Source: Nanobdellota archaeon (GTDB taxonomy: Archaea; Nanobdellota; Nanobdellia; Pacearchaeales; GW2011-AR1). Taken from it: a stretch of DNA of 45,286 nt. Shown piece by piece: positions 1 through 7,894 of this stretch (position 1 is the first letter of the stretch; every line of letters starts with the position of its first letter). The notes beneath the pieces were generated by a model, which was given only the letters and a program-made list of their open reading frames with translations, did no database searches and was not told the DNA's origin. The translations under genes and the position numbers were made by a program. The stretch spans positions 1-45,286 of the forward strand of contig JAUSIK010000003.1 in the NCBI GenBank assembly GCA_030648155.1, written 5' to 3'.

Positions 1-141
1 GAGCGAGACTATTCCCAGCGATGTTAAGATTAATGGACTGGTTTCTTTAAAGGGACAGGCTGTAATTAGTTCTGATGATGGTTATGTGAGAGTTGGAGAT
101 CTTACTGGAGGGGATGGGAAAAGGAGTTTGATGCTTCGATC
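1..141. repeat. Terminal direct repeat, left copy
   Basis: Bases 1-141 are identical to 45146-45286, from gagcgagactattcccagcg to ggagtttgatgcttcgatc. Exact identity at both contig ends that stops at the contig end is the usual mark of a circular assembly path, and 141 is a common maximum k-mer size. The repeat lies inside one ORF that stays in frame across the junction. It may be a real circle or a path closed through a repeated gene segment. Confidence 0.97.
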
Positions 142-427
142 AGGAGATTTAGACAGCGTTGTTGTAAGCCAGAGCGGGGATGTGGGTGTTGGTGTACCTA
201 ATGCTGGAATATATTCTGGAAAACAATCTAAACTAGACGTAAATGGAAGAGTTGCTGTTCAAGATTTATGGCTTAAAAGTACAGGAAAATTAGCTTTAAG
301 CTCTTGTTCGTTAACTTGCCAGATATTAACTAATACCGTAAATTGTCCTGCGGGGTATGAAAAGACAGGAGAAGGTTCAATTAGTGGAGAAAATGCTATT
401 TATTGCTGTAAGGTAACTTCATCTTAA
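2..427 (+). CDS. Membrane-anchored surface protein, C-terminal part (continues from 45003 if circular)
   Basis: The frame is open from base 2 with no stop and ends in TAA after CKVTSS. Read across the circular junction it joins the ORF starting at 45003 to give 189 residues: an N-terminal membrane anchor, then a Ser/Gly/Val-rich extracellular region. The C-terminal 45 residues carry five cysteines (LSSCSLTCQ, VNCPAGYEK, IYCCKV), likely a small disulfide-bonded domain. An internal ATG at 86 exists but has no reason to be the start, because the upstream codons are open and continue the anchor protein. DPANN genomes often carry families of such anchored surface proteins. Function unknown. Confidence 0.75.
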   Translation, partial: SETIPSDVKINGLVSLKGQAVISSDDGYVRVGDLTGGDGKRSLMLRSGDLDSVVVSQSGDVGVGVPNAGIYSGKQSKLDVNGRVAVQDLWLKSTGKLALSSCSLTCQILTNTVNCPAGYEKTGEGSISGENAIYCCKVTSS

Positions 428-440
428 TAAAGAAATTTTC

Positions 441-559
441 TAAAATTTCCTACCGAACTGGAGCAAGCTCCGCGGTATTCGGAAATTTTTGATTCTAGAA
501 TTTCTAATTTTATTTCTGGCCTCAGCAGAGCTGTGGGGCATTAAACCCAGAAATAAAAT
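441..559. other. Two nested hairpins in the gap before cca
   Basis: The 174-bp gap after the surface gene holds two strong foldable units. Unit 1: aaatttcc (443-450) pairs with ggaaattt (481-488), enclosing taccg/cggta (451-455/473-477) and ggagc/gctcc (460-464/467-471). Unit 2: a perfect 13-bp stem, attttatttctgg (507-519) with its complement (547-559), enclosing a cagc-aga-gctg hairpin. The G+C of the loops exceeds the surroundings. It could be a transcription terminator, a REP-like element or a small structured RNA; no known RNA family was recognised. Confidence 0.5.
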
Positions 560-601
560 AATCGTAGGAAGAATTAAAAACTAATTTGATTATTTTATTA
601 T

Positions 602-1885
602 ATGAACATTAAAGAAGTATTGAGAGAGGAAAAATTAAAAGTAAAGCCTACTGAAGAAACTATTAAAGAATTAAAAAATAAAGTAAATGAATTAATTCTT
701 TGCCTGGAAAAAGAACTAAAAAAGCAGAAAGTGCCTGCAGACGTTTTTATTGGGGGAAGTTTTGCAAAAGGGACCTTATTAAAAAGAAAAGATTATGATA
801 TAGATGTATTAATTAGATTTGACTGGAGGCTCGAAAAAATATCTGATATTCTTGAGAGGATAGTTAACAACACATCTAAATTGCTAAATAAAAAAACAGA
901 AAAATTACATGGAAGCAGGGACTATTTTAGAATTTACGATGGAGAAGCGATTTTTGAAATTATTCCAGTTTATAAAATTAAGAAGCCTAGAGAAGCTCGC
1001 AATATAACTGACTTGAGTTATTTTCATGTGAATTATGTCAAAAAAAAATTGAAGGGTAAAAAAATAGCTGAAGAAATTTTATTGTCTAAAAGCTTTTGCA
1101 AAGCCCAAGGGGTTTACGGCGCTGAAAGTTATATTAATGGTTTTTCAGGATATGGCCTGGAATGTTTACTCATAAACTACGGTTCATTTCTAAAAATGTT
1201 AAAAGAATTAGTTAAAGTGAAAATAGGGGAAAGAATCATACTAGATCCAGGAAAACATTACAAGAAAAAAAATGATGTTCTTTTCTCGCTGAATGAGGCT
1301 AGATTGCAGAGTCCAATAATACTTGTTGATCCTACGTGGAAAGAGAGAAATGTTTTGGCAGCGTTAAGCAGGGAGTGTTTTGAAAAATTTTCTGCCAGAG
1401 CTAAAGATTTTTTAAAAAATCCATCTAAGAAGTTTTTTGAAACCAGCCAGAAGGATGCTGAAAAAATAAAAGAAATTGCTAAGAAGAAAAAAGGTGAATT
1501 TTTACAAGTAGATATTGAAACGAACAAGCAAGAGGGAGATATTGCTGGAACTAAAATGAAGAAATTTTCTCGATTTATAGAATCTGAATTGAGAAGATAT
1601 TTTGATGTAATTGAAAGAGAATTTATTTATTCTGAAGGGCAAAAGGCAGAGTTCTATTTGGCCGTTAAACCGAAAAAAAAGATTGTAATATATGGGCCCC
1701 CTATTGAAATGAAATCTCATGCCATTTCTTTTAAGAAAAAGCACAAAAATTCCTATATCAAGAAAGGAAAACTTTATAGTGAGATAAAGGCTAATTTTTC
1801 AGCCAGAGACTTTTTGCAAAAATGGGCGGAAAAGAACAAGGGAAAAATGAATGAGATGGGTATTGTTGGGATGAGAGTAGACTAA
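602..1885 (+). CDS. cca: CCA-adding enzyme (archaeal tRNA nucleotidyltransferase)
   Basis: Adds or repairs the 3'-terminal CCA of tRNAs using CTP and ATP. The 427 residues match the usual length of archaeal class I enzymes (about 430-450). The nucleotidyltransferase signature GGSFAKGTLLKRKDYDIDV lies at residues 51-69, with metal-binding D66 and D68. A third acidic residue is probably the E of FEIIPVYKI near residue 118, where many family members have Asp. The C-terminal part resembles the family's head/body/tail region but no further motif was identified. Initiation is at ATG 602 after an AT-rich leader. The HicA-like gene starts about 11 nt after the stop, so the two are probably cotranscribed. 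Confidence 0.93.
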   Translation: MNIKEVLREEKLKVKPTEETIKELKNKVNELILCLEKELKKQKVPADVFIGGSFAKGTLLKRKDYDIDVLIRFDWRLEKISDILERIVNNTSKLLNKKTEKLHGSRDYFRIYDGEAIFEIIPVYKIKKPREARNITDLSYFHVNYVKKKLKGKKIAEEILLSKSFCKAQGVYGAESYINGFSGYGLECLLINYGSFLKMLKELVKVKIGERIILDPGKHYKKKNDVLFSLNEARLQSPIILVDPTWKERNVLAALSRECFEKFSARAKDFLKNPSKKFFETSQKDAEKIKEIAKKKKGEFLQVDIETNKQEGDIAGTKMKKFSRFIESELRRYFDVIEREFIYSEGQKAEFYLAVKPKKKIVIYGPPIEMKSHAISFKKKHKNSYIKKGKLYSEIKANFSARDFLQKWAEKNKGKMNEMGIVGMRVD

Positions 1886-1896
1886 AGAGGATGAAA

Positions 1897-2118
1897 ATGA
1901 GAAATGTAAAGTCAAAAAAGTTACTTAGGGCTTTGATTAAGTTGGGATTTGAAATAAAAGCCCAAAGTGGAACTCATGTCATATTAACAGGCATGTGGAA
2001 AGGAATGAAAAAAACTTTTCCTGTACCTATTCATAAAGAAGTTATGCCTATAGGAACTTTTAAAAGTATATTAAAACAATCTGGAGTCGGTGAAGAAGAG
2101 CTTAAAGAATATTTATAG
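1897..2118 (+). CDS. hicA: HicA-like toxin (YcfA family)
   Basis: A 73-residue protein with the HicA double-stranded RNA-binding-like fold signature: LLRALIKLGFEIKAQSGTH with the key SGTH histidine, then PVPIHKEVMPIGTFKSILKQ. HicA proteins are mRNA-cleaving toxins. I chose ATG 1897 rather than ATG 1891 because AGAGG at 1886-1890 is then spaced 6 nt from the start. It follows cca by about 11 nt. Its stop codon overlaps the end of a HicB-like gene on the other strand, unlike the usual same-strand hicA-hicB order. Toxicity is inferred from family only. Confidence 0.82.
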   Translation: MRNVKSKKLLRALIKLGFEIKAQSGTHVILTGMWKGMKKTFPVPIHKEVMPIGTFKSILKQSGVGEEELKEYL

Positions 2119-2346
2119 ATAAAGCCTAGTAATCATCACATTTTCTTCTTTTTTGAGAACTTCTGCTTTATCTGGATCTACCGAAATTAATAGTTTTAAG
2201 GCTTCTCTTAGGTGGTGAATAGCTTCTTCTGGTGTGTCTCCAAAATCGCTTACAGAAAGTTCCTCACATTCTGCTACATATACTGATTTCCCTTCTTCTA
2301 TTTCTTCTTTATGTATTACCACATTGCATGAAAGATCTTTTGCCAT
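2113..2346 (-). CDS. hicB: HicB-like antitoxin (UPF0150 type)
   Basis: A 77-residue protein with the HicB partial RNase H-like fold pattern: CNVVIHKEEIEEGKSVYVAE, then ELSVSDFGDTPEEAIHHLREAL. There is no obvious C-terminal DNA-binding domain, so it is the short HicB form. It converges on the HicA-like gene and the two overlap by 6 bp (2113-2118), so each stop codon lies in the other gene. A TATA-like box (TCTTATAAAC on the minus strand, 2367-2376) sits about 25 nt before the ATG, consistent with a leaderless promoter independent of the toxin's. Confidence 0.82.
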   Translation of the reverse strand: MAKDLSCNVVIHKEEIEEGKSVYVAECEELSVSDFGDTPEEAIHHLREALKLLISVDPDKAEVLKKEENVMITRLYL

Positions 2347-2472
2347 ATTATGTGAAGAAGATTAAAGTTTATAAGATTATCGTTGTTATTCGAAGGTGCG
2401 CTATCCTTAATTAACTGGAATAGTCTCTTAAACAAATATGGAGAAAGAGATTAATATTTATTTTTCTAAAAC

Positions 2473-2721
2473 TTATTCTTCTTTTTCAGCTTGTTTAGAA
2501 AGGGAATTATACCATTCTCTAATTTCCTTTGAGTCTAAATATCCGTCCTTGTCAGAATCATATTGCCTTATTTTATCAGGTAGACTATAATGTATTCGTA
2601 CCCTTGCTTGTGGTTCTTTAACTGCCCCATACAAAAGGGCTCCACCTATCACTCCCAAAGATACTAATTGGACTCCCGCAAGGGATAAGTCCCATATATC
2701 TAGTCTAGTTAAGTTTCCCAT
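2473..2721 (-). CDS. Membrane-anchored single EF-hand protein
   Basis: 82 residues. Residues about 14-33 (LAGVQLVSLGVIGGALLYGA) form one membrane helix. Near residues 54-67 lies a canonical EF-hand loop, DSDKDGYLDSKE, with acidic residues at positions 1, 3, 5, 9 and 12, followed by a helix. This predicts a calcium-binding domain tethered to the membrane; its side is not decided by the sequence. A TATA-like element at about 2742-2752 is 26 nt before the start. The partner is unknown. A single EF-hand would normally pair with another, so dimerisation is likely. Confidence 0.7.
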   Translation of the reverse strand: MGNLTRLDIWDLSLAGVQLVSLGVIGGALLYGAVKEPQARVRIHYSLPDKIRQYDSDKDGYLDSKEIREWYNSLSKQAEKEE

Positions 2722-2761
2722 ATTTTTGTATAATATTAATAGTTTTTAATTATTTATGTTT

Positions 2762-3562
2762 TTACTTTCCAATTCCATTTTGGAATTGGTTTCTAAGGAC
2801 ATTTTCGATAACTTCAGTAATTGAATCTGTAAAGAAAGGGGAATTAAGCCAAATACCCATTTCTTCTTCTGAATTTGGAGGGGTAATCATAAATAAAACT
2901 TCTTTTCTATCTGCCATGAATAATCTTGCATTTGAGTCAATGTGTTTTGCCTTAAGATTATGCTTTATGTTAACTTTTTTGACCTTGTCAAGTTCTCCTG
3001 ATAACGCTAGTCTTACCTTTACATTATTTTTTGATGCTTTTTCTATAACTGGAATTAGAGCTCTGCTTTTATCTTCAAAATCTGTTACAGTAGTGCATAC
3101 AAATATTTCTTTTGAAGCATTTTCTAGTAATTCTCTTAGTCTTGATAATATATTAGAACGGCCTTTTAATGCCCCTGTAATTTCTTGAGATTTAATTGGG
3201 TCTATTCCTGAATTGTAAAGTTGCTCTAATTCAATATATTCTTGGGTAGATTTTAGATTTGCAAGTGATTTTATTTTTTCTTGTGCTTCATTCATGGCAT
3301 TTGATTTTATTTTTTCTATTACTTCGGTAGGCTTTACTGCAATATATTTCACAGGCTTTCCTATTTTTATTATAGCGTACCCTCTCTTTTCGAGTGATTC
3401 CAATACATCATAAGTTCTAGATCGTGGAACGCCTGAAAGCTCTGCAATTTCACCTGCAGAAGCAATACCTTTTGAAAGCAGGGCTACCCATACTTTTGTT
3501 TCATATATATTTAAGTTAAAGTACTCCTTAATTCTCTTTACTAGATCTTGCTTTATTATCAT
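2762..3562 (-). CDS. TrmB-family transcriptional regulator
   Basis: About 266 residues. The N-terminal winged helix (LNIYETKVWVALLSKGIASAGEIAE...VPRSRTYDVLESLEKRGYA) is the TrmB helix-turn-helix, followed by KPVKYIAVKP and a coiled-coil linker. The C-terminal half (IFVCTTVTDFEDKSRALIPV...VRLALSGE) resembles the phospholipase D-like effector domain of TrmB proteins. The frame is open further upstream to 3583, but ATG 3562 is preferred because GGTTTAAATA (minus strand, 3584-3593) is then 26 nt upstream, giving a leaderless transcript. The ligand and target are unknown. The next gene downstream on this strand is the EF-hand protein. Confidence 0.85.
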   Translation of the reverse strand: MIIKQDLVKRIKEYFNLNIYETKVWVALLSKGIASAGEIAELSGVPRSRTYDVLESLEKRGYAIIKIGKPVKYIAVKPTEVIEKIKSNAMNEAQEKIKSLANLKSTQEYIELEQLYNSGIDPIKSQEITGALKGRSNILSRLRELLENASKEIFVCTTVTDFEDKSRALIPVIEKASKNNVKVRLALSGELDKVKKVNIKHNLKAKHIDSNARLFMADRKEVLFMITPPNSEEEMGIWLNSPFFTDSITEVIENVLRNQFQNGIGK

Positions 3563-3627
3563 CAAAGAGTGACATATAAACACTATTTAAACCTTTCTGT
3601 TTGTTTCTATTTAATAGTTACAACACA

Positions 3628-4560
3628 TTATATGATAAGGGCTATACCTAGAGCTATTAAACATCCTGCAGAAATAAATGGCATTGCGGGGTAGAATTTT
3701 CCTTTTTTGGAGATATAAAACAGCCAAGCGAGGGCAAGAGTTGCACCTAAATTGATTATTAAAGCTTCCAATAAGCCAAGAGTATTAAAGACTACTCCGG
3801 CAAGAATAATAGGGAATACTACATCTCCCCCCCCTAGAATGGCTACATTCACTTTTATTTTCTTATTTTTTAATTTAGACATATCGCCCTGCTGCTTTGC
3901 TAGAGCAACCTGTGCTCTTTCTTTACTTCCAAGATAGGGGACAAAGAATCCAGTAAAGAACTTCAATTTTTTAATTTGGTATTGAGCCATTTTCTGCATA
4001 AAGCCGGCGTGCCAAACTGCATAAATATCATATATGGAGATTAAAATTAAAAGCAATACAACTGTCCAGATGTTTAACAAAGGAACAAATACCGAAGCAA
4101 TTCCAGGATAGATAAACAATTCTGTAATGTTGTGGACAATTATATTTCTTTTGAATAGCTTTAGGGCAGCGAGGGGAATGGCAATTATTAAAGCAATTAA
4201 CTGGGAAAATGGAAGAGGGTCGATAAATGCATAAATAGATATGCCTAGAGCAAAAGAAACTACGATAAAGAACCACGATCGAAGGAAAAATTCAGCTTTA
4301 TATCGCATTAAAATTAACATAAATATAACTGCAACAGCAACAGCAATAATTATTGAAACGAGAGTATTTACAGGGCTAACTTCAGCCGGAGGCTCTGCGC
4401 CATAAGGCAAATTATAAATTGTTTTATTTACTAAATTGCCTTCTTCATCTTTTACTTGTATCACTTCTGGAGAATATTGAGATATTACTGCTAGGCCAAT
4501 TAATTGAGTTATGAAAAACATGCCTAATAAAATTAAAATAATTCTTAAGGAGTGTTTCAT
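3628..4560 (-). CDS. Presenilin/signal peptide peptidase homologue (intramembrane aspartyl protease)
   Basis: 310 residues with about nine hydrophobic segments. The two catalytic aspartate motifs are present: ISIYDIYAVW (Y177-D178) and ILGGGDVVFP (GxGD type, D246). A PAL-like motif, PAMPF, lies at 291-295. These three define the presenilin-type (A22) protease family, which cleaves transmembrane helices of other membrane proteins. The substrate is unknown. The long hydrophilic loop at about residues 28-62 sits between the first two membrane segments. A TATA-like AT run at about 4578-4590 fits a leaderless start at ATG 4560, just after aCPSF1 ends. Confidence 0.85.
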   Translation of the reverse strand: MKHSLRIILILLGMFFITQLIGLAVISQYSPEVIQVKDEEGNLVNKTIYNLPYGAEPPAEVSPVNTLVSIIIAVAVAVIFMLILMRYKAEFFLRSWFFIVVSFALGISIYAFIDPLPFSQLIALIIAIPLAALKLFKRNIIVHNITELFIYPGIASVFVPLLNIWTVVLLLILISIYDIYAVWHAGFMQKMAQYQIKKLKFFTGFFVPYLGSKERAQVALAKQQGDMSKLKNKKIKVNVAILGGGDVVFPIILAGVVFNTLGLLEALIINLGATLALAWLFYISKKGKFYPAMPFISAGCLIALGIALII

Positions 4561-4594
4561 TTTAATATTAATACGTGTGAGTTTTTAATTCTTT

Positions 4595-6487
4595 TCACTT
4601 TAATCTTATAGTTTCTAGGTTTCTTGGCACAATTGTCTCAATCTTATTTGTCCTATGAATACTTGAAGCCAAATCTAGACATCTGGAAGGTTCGCCGTGA
4701 TTGATAATTACTTTTTTAGGGCGAGGGGTTATTCTGCTAATGTACTGCATCAATTCATTCCTTCCTGAATGAGAGGATAGGCCGTTTAGAGTTTCCACTT
4801 CTAATGCGACTTTAATAACTTCATTATTATGGTCTTTTCCAAGATTTATTTCTTTTTTGCCTTCTTGAATTTGCCTTCCTAACGAACCTGCTCCTTGAAA
4901 ACATCCAAACACCAAAAGATTCTTTGGATTATCTGCTAGATGGAGGAAATATTCGACAGATGCCCCTCCAACCAACATTCCTGATGTAGCAATAATTATA
5001 CAAGGCCCACCTTCGATAACCTCTTTTCTTTCTGCAGGGCTCCCAATTCTTTTGAATATATCTGACAAGAAAGGATTATTATCCTGAAGAATTTGGCTCC
5101 TTACTGAAGCGCTTAGAAAATCTGGATAGGCGGTATGGATTGCATTAATATCCCAAATCATACCGTCGATATATACTGGGACTTTTGGAAGTTCTCCTGT
5201 CCTTATTGCCTCTTCTACCCGGAGCATTGATTCTTGCGCGTGCCCTAAACCTAATTCAGGAACTAGGATTTTTCCTCCTCTTTCGATAGTTTTTTTTGCT
5301 AAATCAATGAAGACCTGCTCTGTCTCTCTTCTTGGAGGGAGAATATTATCCTTGCCTCCGTAAGTGGCTTCTAACTGAAGACTCTCTACTCGCGGGAAAC
5401 GACATTCAGCTGCATCTAATAAACGAGTTTTTCCGTATTTTGTATCAGCACTATAAACAAAGTTATGCAATCCATTGCCAATATTGATGTGAACTTGGGC
5501 TGAACCTAAAACATGGCCCGCATTATAAAAAGTAATTCTAATATCAGGAGCTATATCTGTTACCTCGCCATAATCTAATGAGATAGAATGCCTGACCATT
5601 TCTTTAATGTCTTCCCCTTTGTAGAGAGGAGACTCTGCTTTTTTATAGGCTACTCCGATAAAATCAAGGGCAAGTAATGCTGCAATATCTCTTGTTGGTG
5701 CCGTTAGATAAATTGGCCCTCTATAGCCCATTTTATAGATGTATGGGATCAACCCTCCGTGATCAGTATGGGCATGAGAAAGAATTATTGCATCAATAGA
5801 ATTAATATCTCCAATTTCTGGAATATTCAAATAAGGAAAACGTTCTTGGCCATCAGACATAGCTGGATTAATTCCGCAATCAAGAAGGACTTTTGAATTA
5901 GGTGTTTGTAATAATAGGCAAGACCTTCCAACTTGCCTGCCGCTTCCTAGGAATGTAAGCCTAACCCACATATCCATTTTTTCTGGATTCCATTCATTGT
6001 ATATTTTTTTTCCTATATCGTGGAGGAATTTTCGCCTATATGTGTTATTGGCATATAATACTGATCTTATCTTTTCAGTTATTTTACTTGGAATTGAAGG
6101 ACTGCGTTGAACCATTGGGAGCCAGAATGTCGCCTTTTTGATATCATTTAAAATAGATCCTTGCTTGCCTATTACAAGTCCTGGCTTTTTTGCTTCAACA
6201 ACTACGATGCTTCTTTGAACATCGAAAATAACATTGGTGATGTTTGCTTCTTCGGGAACTAATGCTCGAATTGTTTTTTCTGTTTCCGATTCAGAAAGAA
6301 GAATTTTTTTGTCAGCTCGCAAATCTATTCTTTTCTTGACTTTATTTACTACTTCTTTTATCTGATTCTCCCCATTCCTTAAAAAATCTTTGTCATCTGT
6401 ATATAGGACTATATTCGCCCCTTCAAAATTGGCGTCGACAATAACCTTAGGTAAGGACTCTTTAATCGTTTTTAAGATATCTACCAT
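4595..6487 (-). CDS. aCPSF1: aCPSF1/FttA: KH-domain beta-CASP ribonuclease, transcription termination factor
   Basis: 630 residues, full length for the archaeal family. The order is an N-terminal KH-like region (KH motif GLVIGKQGS at 103-111), a metallo-beta-lactamase domain with HAHTDHGG (zinc ligands at 238-243), then a beta-CASP domain (SGMLVGGASVEYF), and a C-terminal INHGEPSR. In archaea this enzyme (FttA) cleaves nascent RNA at U-rich sites and drives transcription termination. It starts 13 nt after the proteasome beta gene stop, so the two are cotranscribed. It is single and intact, as expected of an essential gene. Confidence 0.95.
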   Translation of the reverse strand: MVDILKTIKESLPKVIVDANFEGANIVLYTDDKDFLRNGENQIKEVVNKVKKRIDLRADKKILLSESETEKTIRALVPEEANITNVIFDVQRSIVVVEAKKPGLVIGKQGSILNDIKKATFWLPMVQRSPSIPSKITEKIRSVLYANNTYRRKFLHDIGKKIYNEWNPEKMDMWVRLTFLGSGRQVGRSCLLLQTPNSKVLLDCGINPAMSDGQERFPYLNIPEIGDINSIDAIILSHAHTDHGGLIPYIYKMGYRGPIYLTAPTRDIAALLALDFIGVAYKKAESPLYKGEDIKEMVRHSISLDYGEVTDIAPDIRITFYNAGHVLGSAQVHINIGNGLHNFVYSADTKYGKTRLLDAAECRFPRVESLQLEATYGGKDNILPPRRETEQVFIDLAKKTIERGGKILVPELGLGHAQESMLRVEEAIRTGELPKVPVYIDGMIWDINAIHTAYPDFLSASVRSQILQDNNPFLSDIFKRIGSPAERKEVIEGGPCIIIATSGMLVGGASVEYFLHLADNPKNLLVFGCFQGAGSLGRQIQEGKKEINLGKDHNNEVIKVALEVETLNGLSSHSGRNELMQYISRITPRPKKVIINHGEPSRCLDLASSIHRTNKIETIVPRNLETIRLK

Positions 6488-6500
6488 TTTAGTTTAGAAT

Positions 6501-7154
6501 TTATTTGTATTGTGGAACAATTTCTTCGGAAACAACTTGCTGTACTCCTGATTTTGTTACTGTGAAAACATCTATGCCATTTCCAGAACCTATATCTCTT
6601 TGCATAGAAGATTTGATTGCTTCTTTTGCAAGTTCTACGGCTTCATTAACTGAAAGATCCTTTTTATATCCTCTTTCTAATAATCCTAAAATATAAGGCA
6701 TTCCAGAAGAAAAGTTAGCATCATAATCCTCTACTTTATTGACTCCTCCTGCTGGTTCGATTGTGTAAAGTGAAGTCTTTCCATCTTGATCTACGCCGGC
6801 AATTAATGTTCCAACTATACTTGGAATCATAGCAGGAGTCCTTATTCCTTTATAGACAAGCATCCCTAAAAGATGTGCTGCCTCTTCAACGCTTGGCCTT
6901 GAACGAGTTTTTAATTCTTTTAACCTTAATTCTGCACTAAGAATTTTATTTGTTAATTGGATATCTGCGACCCCTCCCGTATAAGCAGTGGCCAGATAGT
7001 CTCCAATAACTCTAATTTTCTTGGAATCTTTGCTCATAACTATGGATCCTGCAGTGGAACGCCTATCAGCCGCAATTATTACTCCGTCCTTGCATACAAT
7101 TCCAACTATGCTTGTGCCTGACTTCAATATATTTTTCTGAATTTCCTCATTCAT
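6501..7154 (-). CDS. psmB: Proteasome beta subunit
   Basis: 217 residues, an N-terminal nucleophile hydrolase that forms the catalytic rings of the archaeal 20S proteasome. A 13-residue propeptide ends in SG before the predicted catalytic threonine T14 (SGTSIVGI). The other active-site residues are D30 (IIAADRRST) and K46. SGSGNGIDVFTV-type C-terminal features are normal for the family. A TATA-like CTTAAATAC around 7189-7199 (read on the minus strand) would leave a short leader of about 16 nt. It is the first gene of an operon with aCPSF1. No alpha subunit is in this window. Confidence 0.95.
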   Translation of the reverse strand: MNEEIQKNILKSGTSIVGIVCKDGVIIAADRRSTAGSIVMSKDSKKIRVIGDYLATAYTGGVADIQLTNKILSAELRLKELKTRSRPSVEEAAHLLGMLVYKGIRTPAMIPSIVGTLIAGVDQDGKTSLYTIEPAGGVNKVEDYDANFSSGMPYILGLLERGYKKDLSVNEAVELAKEAIKSSMQRDIGSGNGIDVFTVTKSGVQQVVSEEIVPQYK

Positions 7155-7352
7155 GTTAATAGAATTCCTGATAAAATTTAGATCGTGGAGTATTTAAGTT
7201 TTATGGTTTGGCCGGCTTTGCACGGAAACTATTTCATGTACGAGAATAGACGGCAAATGCACGGAAATGCTGCAACAGTGTTCTTATGCCCAACTTGCAC
7301 CATTGTGTTTGAGAATAGAATATTTTAAAAACCACATTTAGCTCTGTGCGGC

Positions 7353-7643
7353 ATGACTGACGAAAGTGAGCAGCAACCTGAAGCCCACAAAGAAAACAAA
7401 GTAGAATTTGCACGCTATAAGGAAATATTAGAACAACGCCTGGAGGTATTCTCCCAATTCCTAAATGCACAAGTAGATAAGAGGGCCTACTCGGCAGTTG
7501 ACACGGACGACCAGGAAGAAAGACTTCTTATAAAAATCCCGAATGTTAGGGAATATGTACTATTATCCAATGTGCAATCAGTATTTTACAATTTATTTAA
7601 AGACTATGGGGTGCCAGATCAGGACATTCTAGAAAAAGACTAA
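7353..7643 (+). CDS. Small acidic protein of unknown function
   Basis: 96 residues, not recognised. An acidic N-terminus is followed by an amphipathic helix (FARYKEILEQRLEVFSQFL) and a more hydrophobic C-terminal half (LLIKIPNVREYVLLSNVQSV). There is no signal peptide, membrane helix or cysteine. A TATA-like attttaaaa (7322-7330) lies 26 nt before the ATG, which supports a real leaderless gene. The 198-bp gap upstream contains two pairs of direct repeats, gcacggaaa (about 7219 and 7260) and gagaataga (about 7250 and 7312), and is richer in G+C than its surroundings, so it may hold regulatory sites. Confidence 0.65.
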   Translation: MTDESEQQPEAHKENKVEFARYKEILEQRLEVFSQFLNAQVDKRAYSAVDTDDQEERLLIKIPNVREYVLLSNVQSVFYNLFKDYGVPDQDILEKD

Positions 7644-7660
7644 TCTGATTATCTACGACC

Positions 7661-7828
7661 CTATTTTTTCAAAGACTTAGAATCAACAAATAACCTTCTC
7701 AAGGCAAACGTAACAACTTGTGCTCTGGATCTTAAATCTAATTTAGGATTGTCTTTGATAAATTCATCAACCATATCAGCCAATCCATCTGGAATAGAAA
7801 CGTTTGTGTATCTTGCTTTGCTCGCCAT
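7661..7828 (-). CDS. Small ribbon-helix-helix-like DNA-binding protein
   Basis: 55 residues starting MASKARYTNVSIPDGLADMV, with LRSRAQVVTFALRRLF at the C-terminus. A short beta strand with alternating polar residues (YTNVSIP), then two helices with a basic, serine-containing turn, is the arrangement of MetJ/Arc-type RHH repressors. It ends 18 bp from the preceding plus-strand gene's stop (convergent) and starts 66 bp from a divergent surface-protein gene. A perfect palindrome in the shared promoter (7847-7858) is a natural operator, so it probably represses itself and possibly its neighbour. Confidence 0.72.
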   Translation of the reverse strand: MASKARYTNVSIPDGLADMVDEFIKDNPKLDLRSRAQVVTFALRRLFVDSKSLKK

Positions 7829-7846
7829 TTTTACCACTTGGTCTCA

Positions 7847-7858
7847 CTCAATATTGAG
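7847..7858. promoter_or_regulatory. Palindromic operator between divergent genes
   Basis: ctcaatattgag is a perfect 12-bp palindrome. A related sequence, tcacttaatatta, recurs at 7881-7893, so the intergenic region holds a tandem pair of similar sites around the AT-rich box tttttaaatag (7866-7875). That box is 25 nt before the plus-strand gene at 7895. Position and symmetry suit binding by the dimeric RHH protein encoded next to it. The regulatory role is inferred. Confidence 0.5.
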
Positions 7859-7894
7859 CGATACTTTTTTAAATAGACTTTCACTTAATATTAA

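Noticed and set aside
7155..7352. ORF on the minus strand across the gap upstream of the 96-residue gene (7234-7470)
   Set aside because: It overlaps the promoter and start of the gene at 7353, has no start signal, and its composition looks like antisense shadow.
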